Below are positions 1 to 5,084 of a stretch of DNA of 5,084 nt, piece after piece. Source of the stretch: Candidatus Aenigmatarchaeota archaeon (GTDB lineage: Archaea; EX4484-52; GLR71); assembly GCA_023134675.1 (NCBI GenBank), contig JAGLUQ010000084.1, forward strand, positions 1 through 5,084, read 5' to 3'. The position numbers and the translations under genes were made by a program. Position 1 is the first letter of the stretch, and each line of letters begins with the position of its first letter. Under the pieces are notes generated by a model. The model made no database searches. It was not told the DNA's origin and was given only the letters and a program-made list of their open reading frames with translations.

Positions 1-1097
1 GCCTCTTCCTTCAGAAGCTTTTCAAGGCCTGTATTGAGCTGTTCAAGCATTTCTTCAGCTTTCTCGAGCTGCCTGAGCTTTGGCTGTCCTTTCTCAAGCG
101 TTTCCATGCCATCTTTCTCTTTTTTCAGCTGATGCTCGCATGTGCGTGTTCTGTCTTCAAGGACTGCGACCTCTTTCTCAAGAGATTTCTGTTTCCTCAG
201 TGCTGCATCAAGCCGTGATGCCTGCGTTTCGATGAACTCTATCGTATAGGATTCCACCTTTTCTATATTTCTGTAATTGTTAAGCTCCTCTCTTATCTGG
301 CCGATTCTTGAGGCGACAGCTATCTGTCTTTCTCTCTCTCTGTCATACACTTTTTTCTTCTTTTTAAGGATGTCAAGTTCTCGCCTGAGAAAGTCCCTGC
401 TTTTTCTTATCTCTTCAAGCCTCCTTTGAAAAGCATTTATATCAATCTCAATCTTTCTTATATCTTCTCTCATGTCTTCAGGCCTTTTGAACTCTATCAT
501 TTTCTTCAGTGATTCTGTCTGCCCCTCTATATCTTTTGCAGTCCTTTGCATTCTGTTTCTGAGCGATACGATGTTTGATCTTGCTGCTTCAAACCTGTCA
601 ATCCTCAACAGTTCGTCAATCTTTCTCATCCTCTGGCCGCGGGGTATCTGGAGAAACTGGTCCAGCCTGTTCTGCTCGCAGTATATCACCTGCGCGAACA
701 TGGTGTAGTCTATACCGAGTATCTTCTCTATGCTCTCTGTCACTCTCTGGCTTGCAGGAGATTCCATTAGCTTTCCGTCGCATCTGAGCTCAGATATTGA
801 AGTGCCTCTTTTTCTCTCAATCTTTCTTGTGACAGAGTATGTTTTTCCGTCTTTTTCAAATTCAAGATACACTTCTGTTGTCTCATGCCTTGTGAACAGG
901 TCTGTCACCACATCTTCCAGTTTTATCCGCCTCTTCTGTACGGCGGGAAAGGTGCCGAAAAATGCGAAAGATATGGCATCAAGCACAGATGACTTGCCTG
1001 AGCCCATGACACCCAAAAGCGCGTTTATACCTTCAGAGAACACGAAAGATGAATCTATGTGTGTCTGCCAGTTCTTTAGCCTGACCTTTGATATCAT
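1..1097 (-). CDS. rad50: Rad50 DNA repair ATPase, N-terminal part (gene runs off the left edge)
   Basis: SMC-like ABC ATPase that partners Mre11 in sensing and processing DNA double-strand breaks. The visible 365 residues begin MISKVRLKNWQTH. The Walker A loop GVMGSGKSS is at residues 29–37, and the Q-loop region (FAQVIYCEQNRLDQFL, Gln142) is followed by the usual RxxKIDELLxIDRFE segment near 156–170. From about 175 onward the protein is heptad-rich, Lys/Glu/Arg/Gln-rich coiled coil with no zinc hook yet. The hook, return coil, signature motif, Walker B and D-loop must lie beyond position 1. The ATG at 1097 is supported by homology to Rad50 N-termini, by an upstream AAGGAG, and by the 4-nt ATGA overlap with the mre11 stop, which suggests translational coupling. 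Rad50 rather than a generic SMC because of the mre11 neighbour. The sequence is open to the window edge, so it is cut by the window rather than visibly broken. Confidence 0.95.
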   Translation of the reverse strand, partial: MISKVRLKNWQTHIDSSFVFSEGINALLGVMGSGKSSVLDAISFAFFGTFPAVQKRRIKLEDVVTDLFTRHETTEVYLEFEKDGKTYSVTRKIERKRGTSISELRCDGKLMESPASQRVTESIEKILGIDYTMFAQVIYCEQNRLDQFLQIPRGQRMRKIDELLRIDRFEAARSNIVSLRNRMQRTAKDIEGQTESLKKMIEFKRPEDMREDIRKIEIDINAFQRRLEEIRKSRDFLRRELDILKKKKKVYDRERERQIAVASRIGQIREELNNYRNIEKVESYTIEFIETQASRLDAALRKQKSLEKEVAVLEDRTRTCEHQLKKEKDGMETLEKGQPKLRQLEKAEEMLEQLNTGLEKLLKEE

Positions 1098-2353
1098 GCT
1101 GTCTTTTCTCCTTTTTCATCCTGTATTTTTTCTTTTGGCAGTTTCAGAAGCATGTTTTCTGCATCTTCAATCCTACCATCTGCGAGAAGCTCAAAAATCT
1201 GCCTGCAGTCAAAACTTATCTTTGCCTTGCCTGCGTAATCTTTCATTATCTCAAGGCCCATGTTGTCAACAGATACTCTGTTCTCCATAAGCTCTGACAG
1301 TAGTTTCATGCTCTTGTCCTGTTTACTGTTTTCAAGGCTGTTCCTGAATGATAGGATGTACCTGTCCCTGTTTTTTGCGATTATGTCTGATAGGTCAATC
1401 CTGCTGTTATTGCTGTCAATATTTCCTGTAAGCCTTATTCTTACAACCGGCTTTTTCTCAAAGCTTTCTTTGCTTATCTTTGAAAGGTATTCAACGACCT
1501 GTTCTTTTATTTCTCTTATGCTTTTTTTATTGCATTCTATCTCTTTGTATATCACTTTTCTCTGCGACTTCAATGGGATGAATTCTGTCTTTTTTGTTTT
1601 TGTGTCGTAGATTGTTACGCCTTTGTCTTTTCCTGCCTCGTTTGACCTTACCTGAGTTGTGAGAGTGCTTCCCGGGATAAGGAACAATGTGTCTTTTTTC
1701 GGTCCGATCATGCAGTCGTTGCGCCAGTGGATGTGGCCGTTGACTATAAGGTCAAAGCCTTCCGGCAGATCTTCTATGTCCAGGCCCGGGCTTCTTTCAT
1801 CAGTGTATACATATTTCCCGACCGACTGGTGCATCAGCATTATGTTTATGCATCCTTCTTCCGGTCTTGGGTCTATTTTTTTGAACACTTCTCTTGCGAA
1901 CGCTTCAGGCACTCCTGATATGCCTGTTATTGCGACTGTCTCTTTATCTTTCCTGTATATTGCGGTCTCGCTATGGAGCCCTATGAGATATCCTGTGGCA
2001 TTAAGCAGGTTGACAGGGTTTGTCATGTCTTTTCCCCGCCTCTCGTGGGTGCCTGCGATAGCAACTGTCGGGATTCCTGTCTTGTTTAGAGGATGGATAT
2101 CCTGCTCGTTTCCTTTGACCTGTACGAGTTCTGTGTCGCATGATACTGTCTTTGCGTGGAAAAATATGTTTAGGGCTTTTGCCAGCACATCCTGCCCGGG
2201 CACTCTTGAGTCAAAGATATCTCCCGGTACCAGGATCATGTCGCATCCTTCTGATATTTTGAACGCTTCTTCAGCCTGTTCATAGCAGTCATCTTCAGTT
2301 TCGGTTCCTTTGCCAAAGCCGAAGTGTGTATCTGAGAATATTGCGATTTTTAT
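1094..2353 (-). CDS. mre11: Mre11 nuclease subunit (metallophosphoesterase); 5' end anomalous
   Basis: Mn-dependent exo/endonuclease that acts with Rad50 on DNA ends. Numbering from the ATA codon at 2353 (419 aa), the phosphoesterase motifs appear in order: SDTH (Asp8, His10), GDIFD (Asp45), GTHE (His103), MLMHQS (His175) and NGHIH (His207, His209). After about residue 250 come a capping region and a helical, charged tail of the kind that docks on the Rad50 coiled coil. The first in-frame ATG (2239) would delete motif I and part of motif II's strand, so it is unlikely to be the true start. Upstream of it the frame stays open and encodes the typical N-terminus IKIAIFSDTHFG, but there is no ATG, GTG or TTG before an in-frame TAA. 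The A of an out-of-frame ATG (2364–2362) sits 31 nt after the start of the TATA box. One extra base near 2353 would join it to this frame as MVITIKIAIFSDTHFG. The gene ends in the ATGA overlap with rad50. Confidence 0.93.
   Translation of the reverse strand: MKIAIFSDTHFGFGKGTETEDDCYEQAEEAFKISEGCDMILVPGDIFDSRVPGQDVLAKALNIFFHAKTVSCDTELVQVKGNEQDIHPLNKTGIPTVAIAGTHERRGKDMTNPVNLLNATGYLIGLHSETAIYRKDKETVAITGISGVPEAFAREVFKKIDPRPEEGCINIMLMHQSVGKYVYTDERSPGLDIEDLPEGFDLIVNGHIHWRNDCMIGPKKDTLFLIPGSTLTTQVRSNEAGKDKGVTIYDTKTKKTEFIPLKSQRKVIYKEIECNKKSIREIKEQVVEYLSKISKESFEKKPVVRIRLTGNIDSNNSRIDLSDIIAKNRDRYILSFRNSLENSKQDKSMKLLSELMENRVSVDNMGLEIMKDYAGKAKISFDCRQIFELLADGRIEDAENMLLKLPKEKIQDEKGEKTA
1108..1113 (-). promoter_or_regulatory. 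Shine–Dalgarno site for rad50
   Basis: On the minus strand AAGGAG lies 10 nt upstream of the rad50 ATG, inside the 3' end of mre11. It supports the ATG at 1097 as the start. It contrasts with the first genes of the transcription units here, which appear to be leaderless and lack such a site. Confidence 0.6.
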
Positions 2354-2386
2354 GTTATCACCATAAGCTATTAATTACTTCAGAAA

Positions 2387-2395
2387 ATTTAAAAG
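2387..2395 (-). promoter_or_regulatory. Probable TATA box of the mre11–rad50 operon
   Basis: Minus-strand CTTTTAAAT. Its first base is 31 nt before the A of the ATG at 2364, exactly the distance between CTTTTATAA and the start codon of the gene at 4256. This implies transcription starting at or next to 2364 and a leaderless or nearly leaderless mRNA. The T-rich match is weaker than the other two boxes (AAAT instead of ATAA). Confidence 0.5.
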
Positions 2396-2551
2396 CTTGA
2401 ATATTTTGTTTTTGTTTCACTTTATGATAACAAAGAATTTTAATAAATAATGCATATATTTTGTTATTTTTCTGTGAGAATATTGTTATCTTTTATTTTT
2501 TCTGAAAATATGTATTATGTATACATCTATTGCTTTTTTCTGTGGGTCAGG

Positions 2552-2558
2552 TTTATAA
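2552..2558 (+). promoter_or_regulatory. TATA box of a plus-strand transcription unit
   Basis: TTTATAA, the same core as in front of the flavodoxin and the 4256 gene, but on the plus strand. Using their spacing, transcription should start near 2579–2581. No recognisable protein gene follows on this strand, so the product is probably an RNA. A TGATAACA copy (2563–2570) sits between the box and the predicted start. Confidence 0.5.
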
Positions 2559-2579
2559 GGTATGATAACAAAAATATTA

Positions 2580-2780
2580 ATTGGAAAGCATAGGAGCGGT
2601 TACAAGAGAAAAACTTTAAGGGTACAGTCCTTTCATGAATGATTTCATGTTCGCTTCTCTTTGCGGCTATAGTATATTTTTATGTTTTCCGATGGTTGGG
2701 TGAAGGATTAAACTCCTATGGAAGTATTCCAGTATTGTTTTCGCAATCCTCTCACCTAATCCAGGAGTTTTTCTATTTTT
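2580..2780 (+). ncRNA. Candidate structured non-coding RNA, class unknown
   Basis: About 200 nt between a TATA box and a T-tract, able to form two domains. Domain 1 is a three-way junction: 2604–2610 pairs with 2655–2661 (7 bp, perfect), enclosing a small hairpin 2618–2621/2629–2632 and a perfect 6-bp hairpin CATGAA-TGAT-TTCATG (2634–2649). Domain 2 is a long stem, 2693–2709 with 2745–2763 (17 pairs including one G·U, two single-base bulges), topped by TGGAA-GTA-TTCCA (2719–2731). The G·U pair fits plus-strand RNA. I looked for hallmarks of tRNA, RNase P RNA, SRP RNA and box C/D RNA and found none convincing. It faces mre11 head to head and the flavodoxin tail to tail. Alternatives are a decayed mobile-element end or a chance fold. 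Confidence 0.4.
2763..2780 (+). terminator. T-rich 3' end of the plus-strand unit
   Basis: AGGAGTTTTTCTATTTTTTT directly follows the long stem and ends in a run of nine T's (2776–2784). Archaeal polymerase terminates at such U-tracts. AGGAGTTT (2763–2770) is also a perfect complement of AAACTCCT (2710–2717), so an alternative terminator-like hairpin is possible. Confidence 0.45.
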
Positions 2781-2796
2781 TTTTGTCAGAATTAAA

Positions 2797-3252
2797 TTAT
2801 TTTATCTTCTTTTCAGCAATCATTTCTGCCCATTCTGAAGCGCGTTTTTCTTCTCCTTCAATTAAGGGTCCTTCCATCCCTGACACAAAGAAGCTTTCGG
2901 GTGGAATAATGGTACCTGCACCTTTCTTTTCAAGTCTTTTGGTTATTATTCTTGCTGCAGAGCCGGTAAGTAATCTGGTCTTGCGAAAACGTGTGTCAAA
3001 GCCTGCTATATGCATTCCTTTAAGGGTTTCTTCAGGTATGTTTTTGATAAAGGACTGAACTGGTTCTGTAGGTCTCCATGCTTGTGTTGGGCTGCCTATG
3101 ATGAGAATGTCTGTATTGCCAAGTTCCTGCGGATCTGCTTTATCGGCAAGCACTGTCTTTGCCTGCCCGTAACTGCTTAACTTTTCGGCTATAGCTTTTG
3201 CAATCTTTTCAGTGTTTCCGAACTTTGAATCATAGACAATCAATGCATTCAT
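2797..3252 (-). CDS. Flavodoxin family protein
   Basis: A small FMN-binding electron carrier, 151 aa, a normal length for a short-chain flavodoxin. The N-terminal strand and phosphate loop read NALIVYDSKFGNTEKIA, with the FMN-phosphate loop SKFGNT at residues 9–14. A second flavin-contact stretch GSPTQAWRPTEP (53–64) contains Trp59, a candidate for stacking on the isoalloxazine ring. The end FFVSGMEGPLIEGEEKRASEWA (121–142) is typical of the family. There is no signal peptide or membrane segment, so it is cytosolic. The ATG at 3252 matches the family N-terminus and lies 29 nt from a TATA box without a Shine–Dalgarno site, indicating a leaderless message. Its redox partner cannot be told from this neighbourhood. 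Its 3' end faces the candidate RNA gene, and no T-rich terminator for this strand is seen just downstream. Confidence 0.92.
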   Translation of the reverse strand: MNALIVYDSKFGNTEKIAKAIAEKLSSYGQAKTVLADKADPQELGNTDILIIGSPTQAWRPTEPVQSFIKNIPEETLKGMHIAGFDTRFRKTRLLTGSAARIITKRLEKKGAGTIIPPESFFVSGMEGPLIEGEEKRASEWAEMIAEKKIK

Positions 3253-3272
3253 GCTTATACTTGGTTTTTGAA

Positions 3273-3280
3273 TTATAAAT
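3273..3280 (-). promoter_or_regulatory. TATA box of the flavodoxin gene
   Basis: Minus-strand ATTTATAA within an AT-rich stretch, centred about 24 nt upstream of the ATG at 3252. The predicted start falls on or beside the ATG, so the mRNA would be leaderless. It lies in the 49-nt gap after the CPBP gene stop. Confidence 0.6.
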
Positions 3281-3301
3281 ATGTTGCTTTGATAGATTTG
3301 C

Positions 3302-3787
3302 TTATGATAATGCTATCACTGCGACAGAGCTGAGATTGTTTCCGAGATGCGCTGTTATTGCGCCTTTTAGATTGTATTTTCTGTATATGATTGCGAAGAT
3401 GATGCCGACAGGGAACATTATGACAGCTTTCATCCAGCCCCAGCCGAAAAGGATATGGTAAAGGCTGAACAGCGCGCTTGAGATTATGATGCCTTCTGTG
3501 TCCATGCCTTTTTTCAGGAACCATCCGTATACATATCTTCGGAATATGAGCTCTTCAATTATCGGTGATATCAGGCCGACATAAATTATTTTTATAAGAA
3601 TTGCCTGGGTAAGCCACCAGCTTCCGTCTCCCATGACTGCTTCTATGGTCCAGGGGTATCTTGAGAACATGTGGCTGATAAGTGTGGTGTTTATAAGAAA
3701 TAGGACTGCTCCTGCAAGAAACAGCAGTATGTATATCCTGATGTTCCTGTCGAGGTTCAATCCTTCATCTTTTCTTTTTCTTGCCAT
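3302..3787 (-). CDS. CPBP (Rce1/Abi-like) family intramembrane glutamic protease
   Basis: A 161-aa hydrophobic protein with the CPBP family signature in order: EELIFRR (Glu78, Glu79, Arg83), FSLYH (Phe107, His111) and a final HLGNN (His147, Asn151). In Rce1-type enzymes the paired glutamates and these His/Asn residues form the active site within the membrane. Membrane segments are likely near 16–36, 58–76, 98–115, 120–136 and 143–160, and the basic N-terminus (MARKRK) suggests a cytosolic start. It is shorter than many relatives but keeps all core motifs. The start lies inside the end of the upstream charged-protein gene (23-nt overlap), and no good Shine–Dalgarno or separate promoter is seen, so it is probably co-transcribed with it. 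The substrate is unknown. Members act on prenylated proteins, peptides or regulators, and archaeal roles are poorly known. Confidence 0.87.
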   Translation of the reverse strand: MARKRKDEGLNLDRNIRIYILLFLAGAVLFLINTTLISHMFSRYPWTIEAVMGDGSWWLTQAILIKIIYVGLISPIIEELIFRRYVYGWFLKKGMDTEGIIISSALFSLYHILFGWGWMKAVIMFPVGIIFAIIYRKYNLKGAITAHLGNNLSSVAVIALS

Positions 3788-4256
3788 AATCTTTCAGGAA
3801 TTCTATCTCTTCTTCAAGGCTGTCTTTTATTGTGTTGTTATCTTTGTTTTCTTTAAGTGCTGATTCAAGGTACTTTATCGTCTTTTTGATGTCAAGGCCT
3901 TTGCCTTCCTTTATCTTGAGCATGTTTCTTCTTATGTCTCTGAGCTTCTTCTCTGTCTTCATATCTTCTATCTTTTTTGCTTCATGATCTTTTTTTATGT
4001 CTCCGTAATCTTTTGATTTCTTTTCAAACGCTGTCCTTGCGCCAAGATAGAAGAAGTGTGCTGCAACGTTTCCTTTGGTGAGCTTTTCCAGATCTTCTTT
4101 CGCCTTGTAGAATTCCCATATCGTGTGGAAGCTTTCCTTCTGGAGTTTTTTTGCAAGGAGGTTGCTCCTTTCTGATTCTTTTTTGAGGCTGAGCTGTCTT
4201 GATTTAGGGATGTCTTTTGATTCTTCCTCTTTATTGTTCATTTCTTTTTGTTCCAT
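3765..4256 (-). CDS. Charged, helical protein of unknown function
   Basis: I do not recognise this 163-aa protein. It is very rich in Lys and Glu, has no cysteine, signal peptide or membrane segment, and is probably cytosolic and mostly helical. Residues 1–40 are low-complexity and charged. The middle, ESFHTIWEFYKAKEDLEKL and NVAAHFFYLGARTAFEKK (41–80), is the most globular-looking part. The rest is coiled-coil-like, and it ends in a basic KKKKR tail. The ATG at 4256 is favoured because a TATA box lies the usual 31 nt upstream; Met6 is an alternative. Strong coding bias, the promoter and the overlap with the CPBP gene support it as a real gene. The overlap suggests co-expression with the protease, and a role as its substrate or partner would be speculation. 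Confidence 0.8.
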   Translation of the reverse strand: MEQKEMNNKEEESKDIPKSRQLSLKKESERSNLLAKKLQKESFHTIWEFYKAKEDLEKLTKGNVAAHFFYLGARTAFEKKSKDYGDIKKDHEAKKIEDMKTEKKLRDIRRNMLKIKEGKGLDIKKTIKYLESALKENKDNNTIKDSLEEEIEFLKDYGKKKKR

Positions 4257-4278
4257 GAGAATTAATTTCGTTTGCAGA

Positions 4279-4287
4279 TTATAAAAG
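4279..4287 (-). promoter_or_regulatory. TATA box of the charged-protein/CPBP unit
   Basis: Minus-strand CTTTTATAA in the 57-nt gap after the RNase HIII stop. Its first base is 31 nt before the A of the ATG at 4256, so the transcript would begin at or next to the start codon. No Shine–Dalgarno sequence is present in the few bases before the ATG. Confidence 0.6.
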
Positions 4288-4313
4288 GTTTTTTATTGGG
4301 TTTCAATTAGGAA

Positions 4314-5084
4314 TCAAAGGAATCTTTTCACATTCCTGAAGTTTAGTTTTGTGAACTTATTGAAGTCAAGCCCTTCTTTTTTCAGCTTTTTAAGTGCGTC
4401 TTTGACATGAGTGCTTCCTTTCGGGAGCCTGAATCCTGCCTCTTCTGACAGCCTGTCAAGCTGGTCAAGGCTTCTTTCTCTTGCAAGTATTGATGCGGCA
4501 GCGACTTCGATATACTTAGATTCTGCCTTTGTCTCGGTCTTTGCGTTTTTCAGATTTATTCTTGCGCCGGGATACTGGTCTATCATTATCGTATCTGCAT
4601 CTCCAAGCTCTTTTATTGCTCTTGTATGCATTGCATTTAGAAGTGATGTGGTGTTGCCTATATGCTGGTTGTATGCTTCAGGATTTTTTTCGTAGATGCA
4701 GTAGCTGTCTTTTCCAAGAATTTCTTTGATCTTTTCGGCAAGTTCTATTATTACTGTGTCTGTTATCTCTTTTGAGTCTTTTACACCTATGTCTTTGAGC
4801 TTTTCTCTTTTTTCATCGTCAGCTTTGACTGAAGCGACTACAATGCCTCCGAAGGTGTCGCCCTTAAGGCTTTCGTCTGAGCCTATAAGTGTTCCTGCGG
4901 TCTCTTTTTTGTCTGTGCTGTCATTTCTCTTTATTTTTCCGCCGATGAAATCTGCTATGAATTGCGCATATTTTTCTTTGCCCTGTACGACTGCTTTTCC
5001 TGATGTGTATATTACTATCAGGACATCCTCATTTTTAAGGCGTTTTGATTCATACAAGTTTGTGATGGGGATTTCCTTGAATTC
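4314..5084 (-). CDS. rnhC: Ribonuclease HIII-like protein (5' end beyond the right edge)
   Basis: Cleaves the RNA strand of RNA/DNA hybrids (R-loops, primers, misincorporated ribonucleotides). 256 residues are visible, and the frame is open to the edge (EFKEIPITNLYESK…), so the TTG at 5057 is probably internal. Visible residues 21–35 (VLIVIYTSGKAVVQG) match the N-terminal TBP-like substrate-binding domain that separates HIII from HII. The catalytic domain follows: GSDESLKGDTFGG with Asp70 and Glu71, DSK (103–105), IDQYPG with Asp169, and KAESKYIEVAAASILARE with Glu188 as the likely fourth acidic residue. LPKGS near 220 is also usual. The family loop after the first acid pair is normally DEVGxGD, and here it reads DESLKGD, so its first glycine is missing. 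HIII is more common in bacteria than archaea. An unusual HII with an added N-terminal domain is the alternative. Confidence 0.88.
   Translation of the reverse strand, partial: EFKEIPITNLYESKRLKNEDVLIVIYTSGKAVVQGKEKYAQFIADFIGGKIKRNDSTDKKETAGTLIGSDESLKGDTFGGIVVASVKADDEKREKLKDIGVKDSKEITDTVIIELAEKIKEILGKDSYCIYEKNPEAYNQHIGNTTSLLNAMHTRAIKELGDADTIMIDQYPGARINLKNAKTETKAESKYIEVAAASILARERSLDQLDRLSEEAGFRLPKGSTHVKDALKKLKKEGLDFNKFTKLNFRNVKRFL

Larger units (their letters stand above)
2353..2570. repeat. Dispersed TGATAACA motif cluster, candidate operator sites
   Basis: Copies: 2353–2360 (TGATAACA, minus strand), 2425–2432 (TGATAACA, plus), 2483–2490 (AGATAACA, minus, one mismatch) and 2563–2570 (TGATAACA, plus). 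A degenerate minus-strand copy (AAATAACAA) lies around 2460–2468. Orientation alternates − + − +. The two plus-strand copies share a longer direct repeat, TATGATAACAAA (2423–2434 and 2561–2572), followed by similar AT-rich sequence ending TTAAT. The first copy lies just downstream of the predicted mre11 start. The last lies between the TATA box and predicted start of the plus-strand unit. Both are positions where a bound protein could block transcription. The repressor role is inference. In such AT-rich DNA some copies could be chance, but the 12-nt repeat is unlikely to be. Confidence 0.55.

Noticed and set aside
730..1290. 186-codon plus-strand open frame across rad50 and the end of mre11
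   Set aside because: It is a shadow of the minus-strand genes, which show clear catalytic motifs.
1659..2285. 208-codon plus-strand open frame
   Set aside because: It is antisense to mre11, whose motifs are intact, and it has no family resemblance.
2669..2794. Minus-strand open stretch after the flavodoxin stop, reading KTPGLGERIAKTILEYF and onward, resembling a helix-hairpin-helix or transposase scrap
   Set aside because: There is no usable start codon, it is about 40 codons long, and it overlaps the long inverted repeat. The resemblance is too weak to call a pseudogene.
2354..2796. tRNA, CRISPR array, RNase P RNA, SRP RNA or box C/D RNA in the non-coding gap
   Set aside because: There is no T-arm consensus, no regularly spaced repeats and spacers (motif copies are about 58–80 nt apart and only 8–12 nt long), and no conserved cores of these RNAs on either strand.
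2639..3058. 139-codon plus-strand open frame
   Set aside because: Most of it is antisense to the well-supported flavodoxin gene, and its translation shows no recognisable domain. Only its possible role as read-through RNA is worth noting.
3273..3524. 83-codon minus-strand open frame rich in His and Arg
   Set aside because: It is an alternate frame of the CPBP gene and matches no known fold or motif.
3835..3848. Additional GATAACA-like copy (TTGTTATCTTT)
   Set aside because: It lies inside the charged-protein coding region, encoding Lys-Asp-Asn-Asn codons, with no promoter nearby. Treated as coincidence.
5079..5084. EcoRI site GAATTC at the right edge, suggesting a cloning boundary
   Set aside because: A single 6-nt match at a window edge is not evidence. 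The RNase HIII frame reads through it naturally.

Overview
The window looks archaeal. It carries an Mre11–Rad50 pair in the archaeal gene order. Three of its promoters are TATA boxes placed so close to the gene that the transcripts would be almost leaderless. The proteins are short, and coding DNA is moderately AT-rich with very AT-rich gaps. A DPANN-type or similar uncultivated archaeon would fit, but nothing here fixes the lineage. All recognised protein genes lie on the minus strand. Both edges cut through a gene: rad50 on the left (its 3' part is missing) and an RNase HIII-like gene on the right (its 5' end is missing).

Reading the minus strand from right to left: (i) 5084–4314, RNase HIII-like, removes RNA from RNA/DNA hybrids; (ii) 4256–3765, a charged, helical protein of unknown function with its own TATA box, overlapping by 23 nt (iii) 3787–3302, a CPBP/Rce1-like membrane protease; (iv) 3252–2797, a flavodoxin with its own TATA box; (v) 2353–1094, mre11 nuclease, overlapping by 4 nt (ATGA) (vi) 1097–1, the N-terminal 365 residues of rad50. 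RNase HIII and Mre11–Rad50 both belong to genome maintenance. The other genes show no obvious functional link.

The only long stretch without a protein gene is 2354–2796, and it is the most interesting part. It holds four copies of an 8-nt motif (TGATAACA or one mismatch) in alternating orientation. Two of these sit at predicted transcription starts: that of mre11 (minus strand) and that of a divergent plus-strand unit. The plus-strand unit has a good TATA box (2552–2558), about 200 nt able to fold into a three-way junction plus a 17-bp bulged hairpin, and a T-rich end at 2763–2780. I read it as a candidate non-coding RNA gene of unknown class. It also contains segments that pair in mutually exclusive ways. 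A decayed mobile-element end is the main alternative.

mre11 itself has a puzzle at its start. The conserved N-terminus (IKIAIFSDTHFG) is encoded, but no ATG, GTG or TTG precedes it in frame. An ATG at the promoter-predicted start is out of frame by one base. This is either a frameshift (real, programmed or an assembly error) or a non-standard AUA start.
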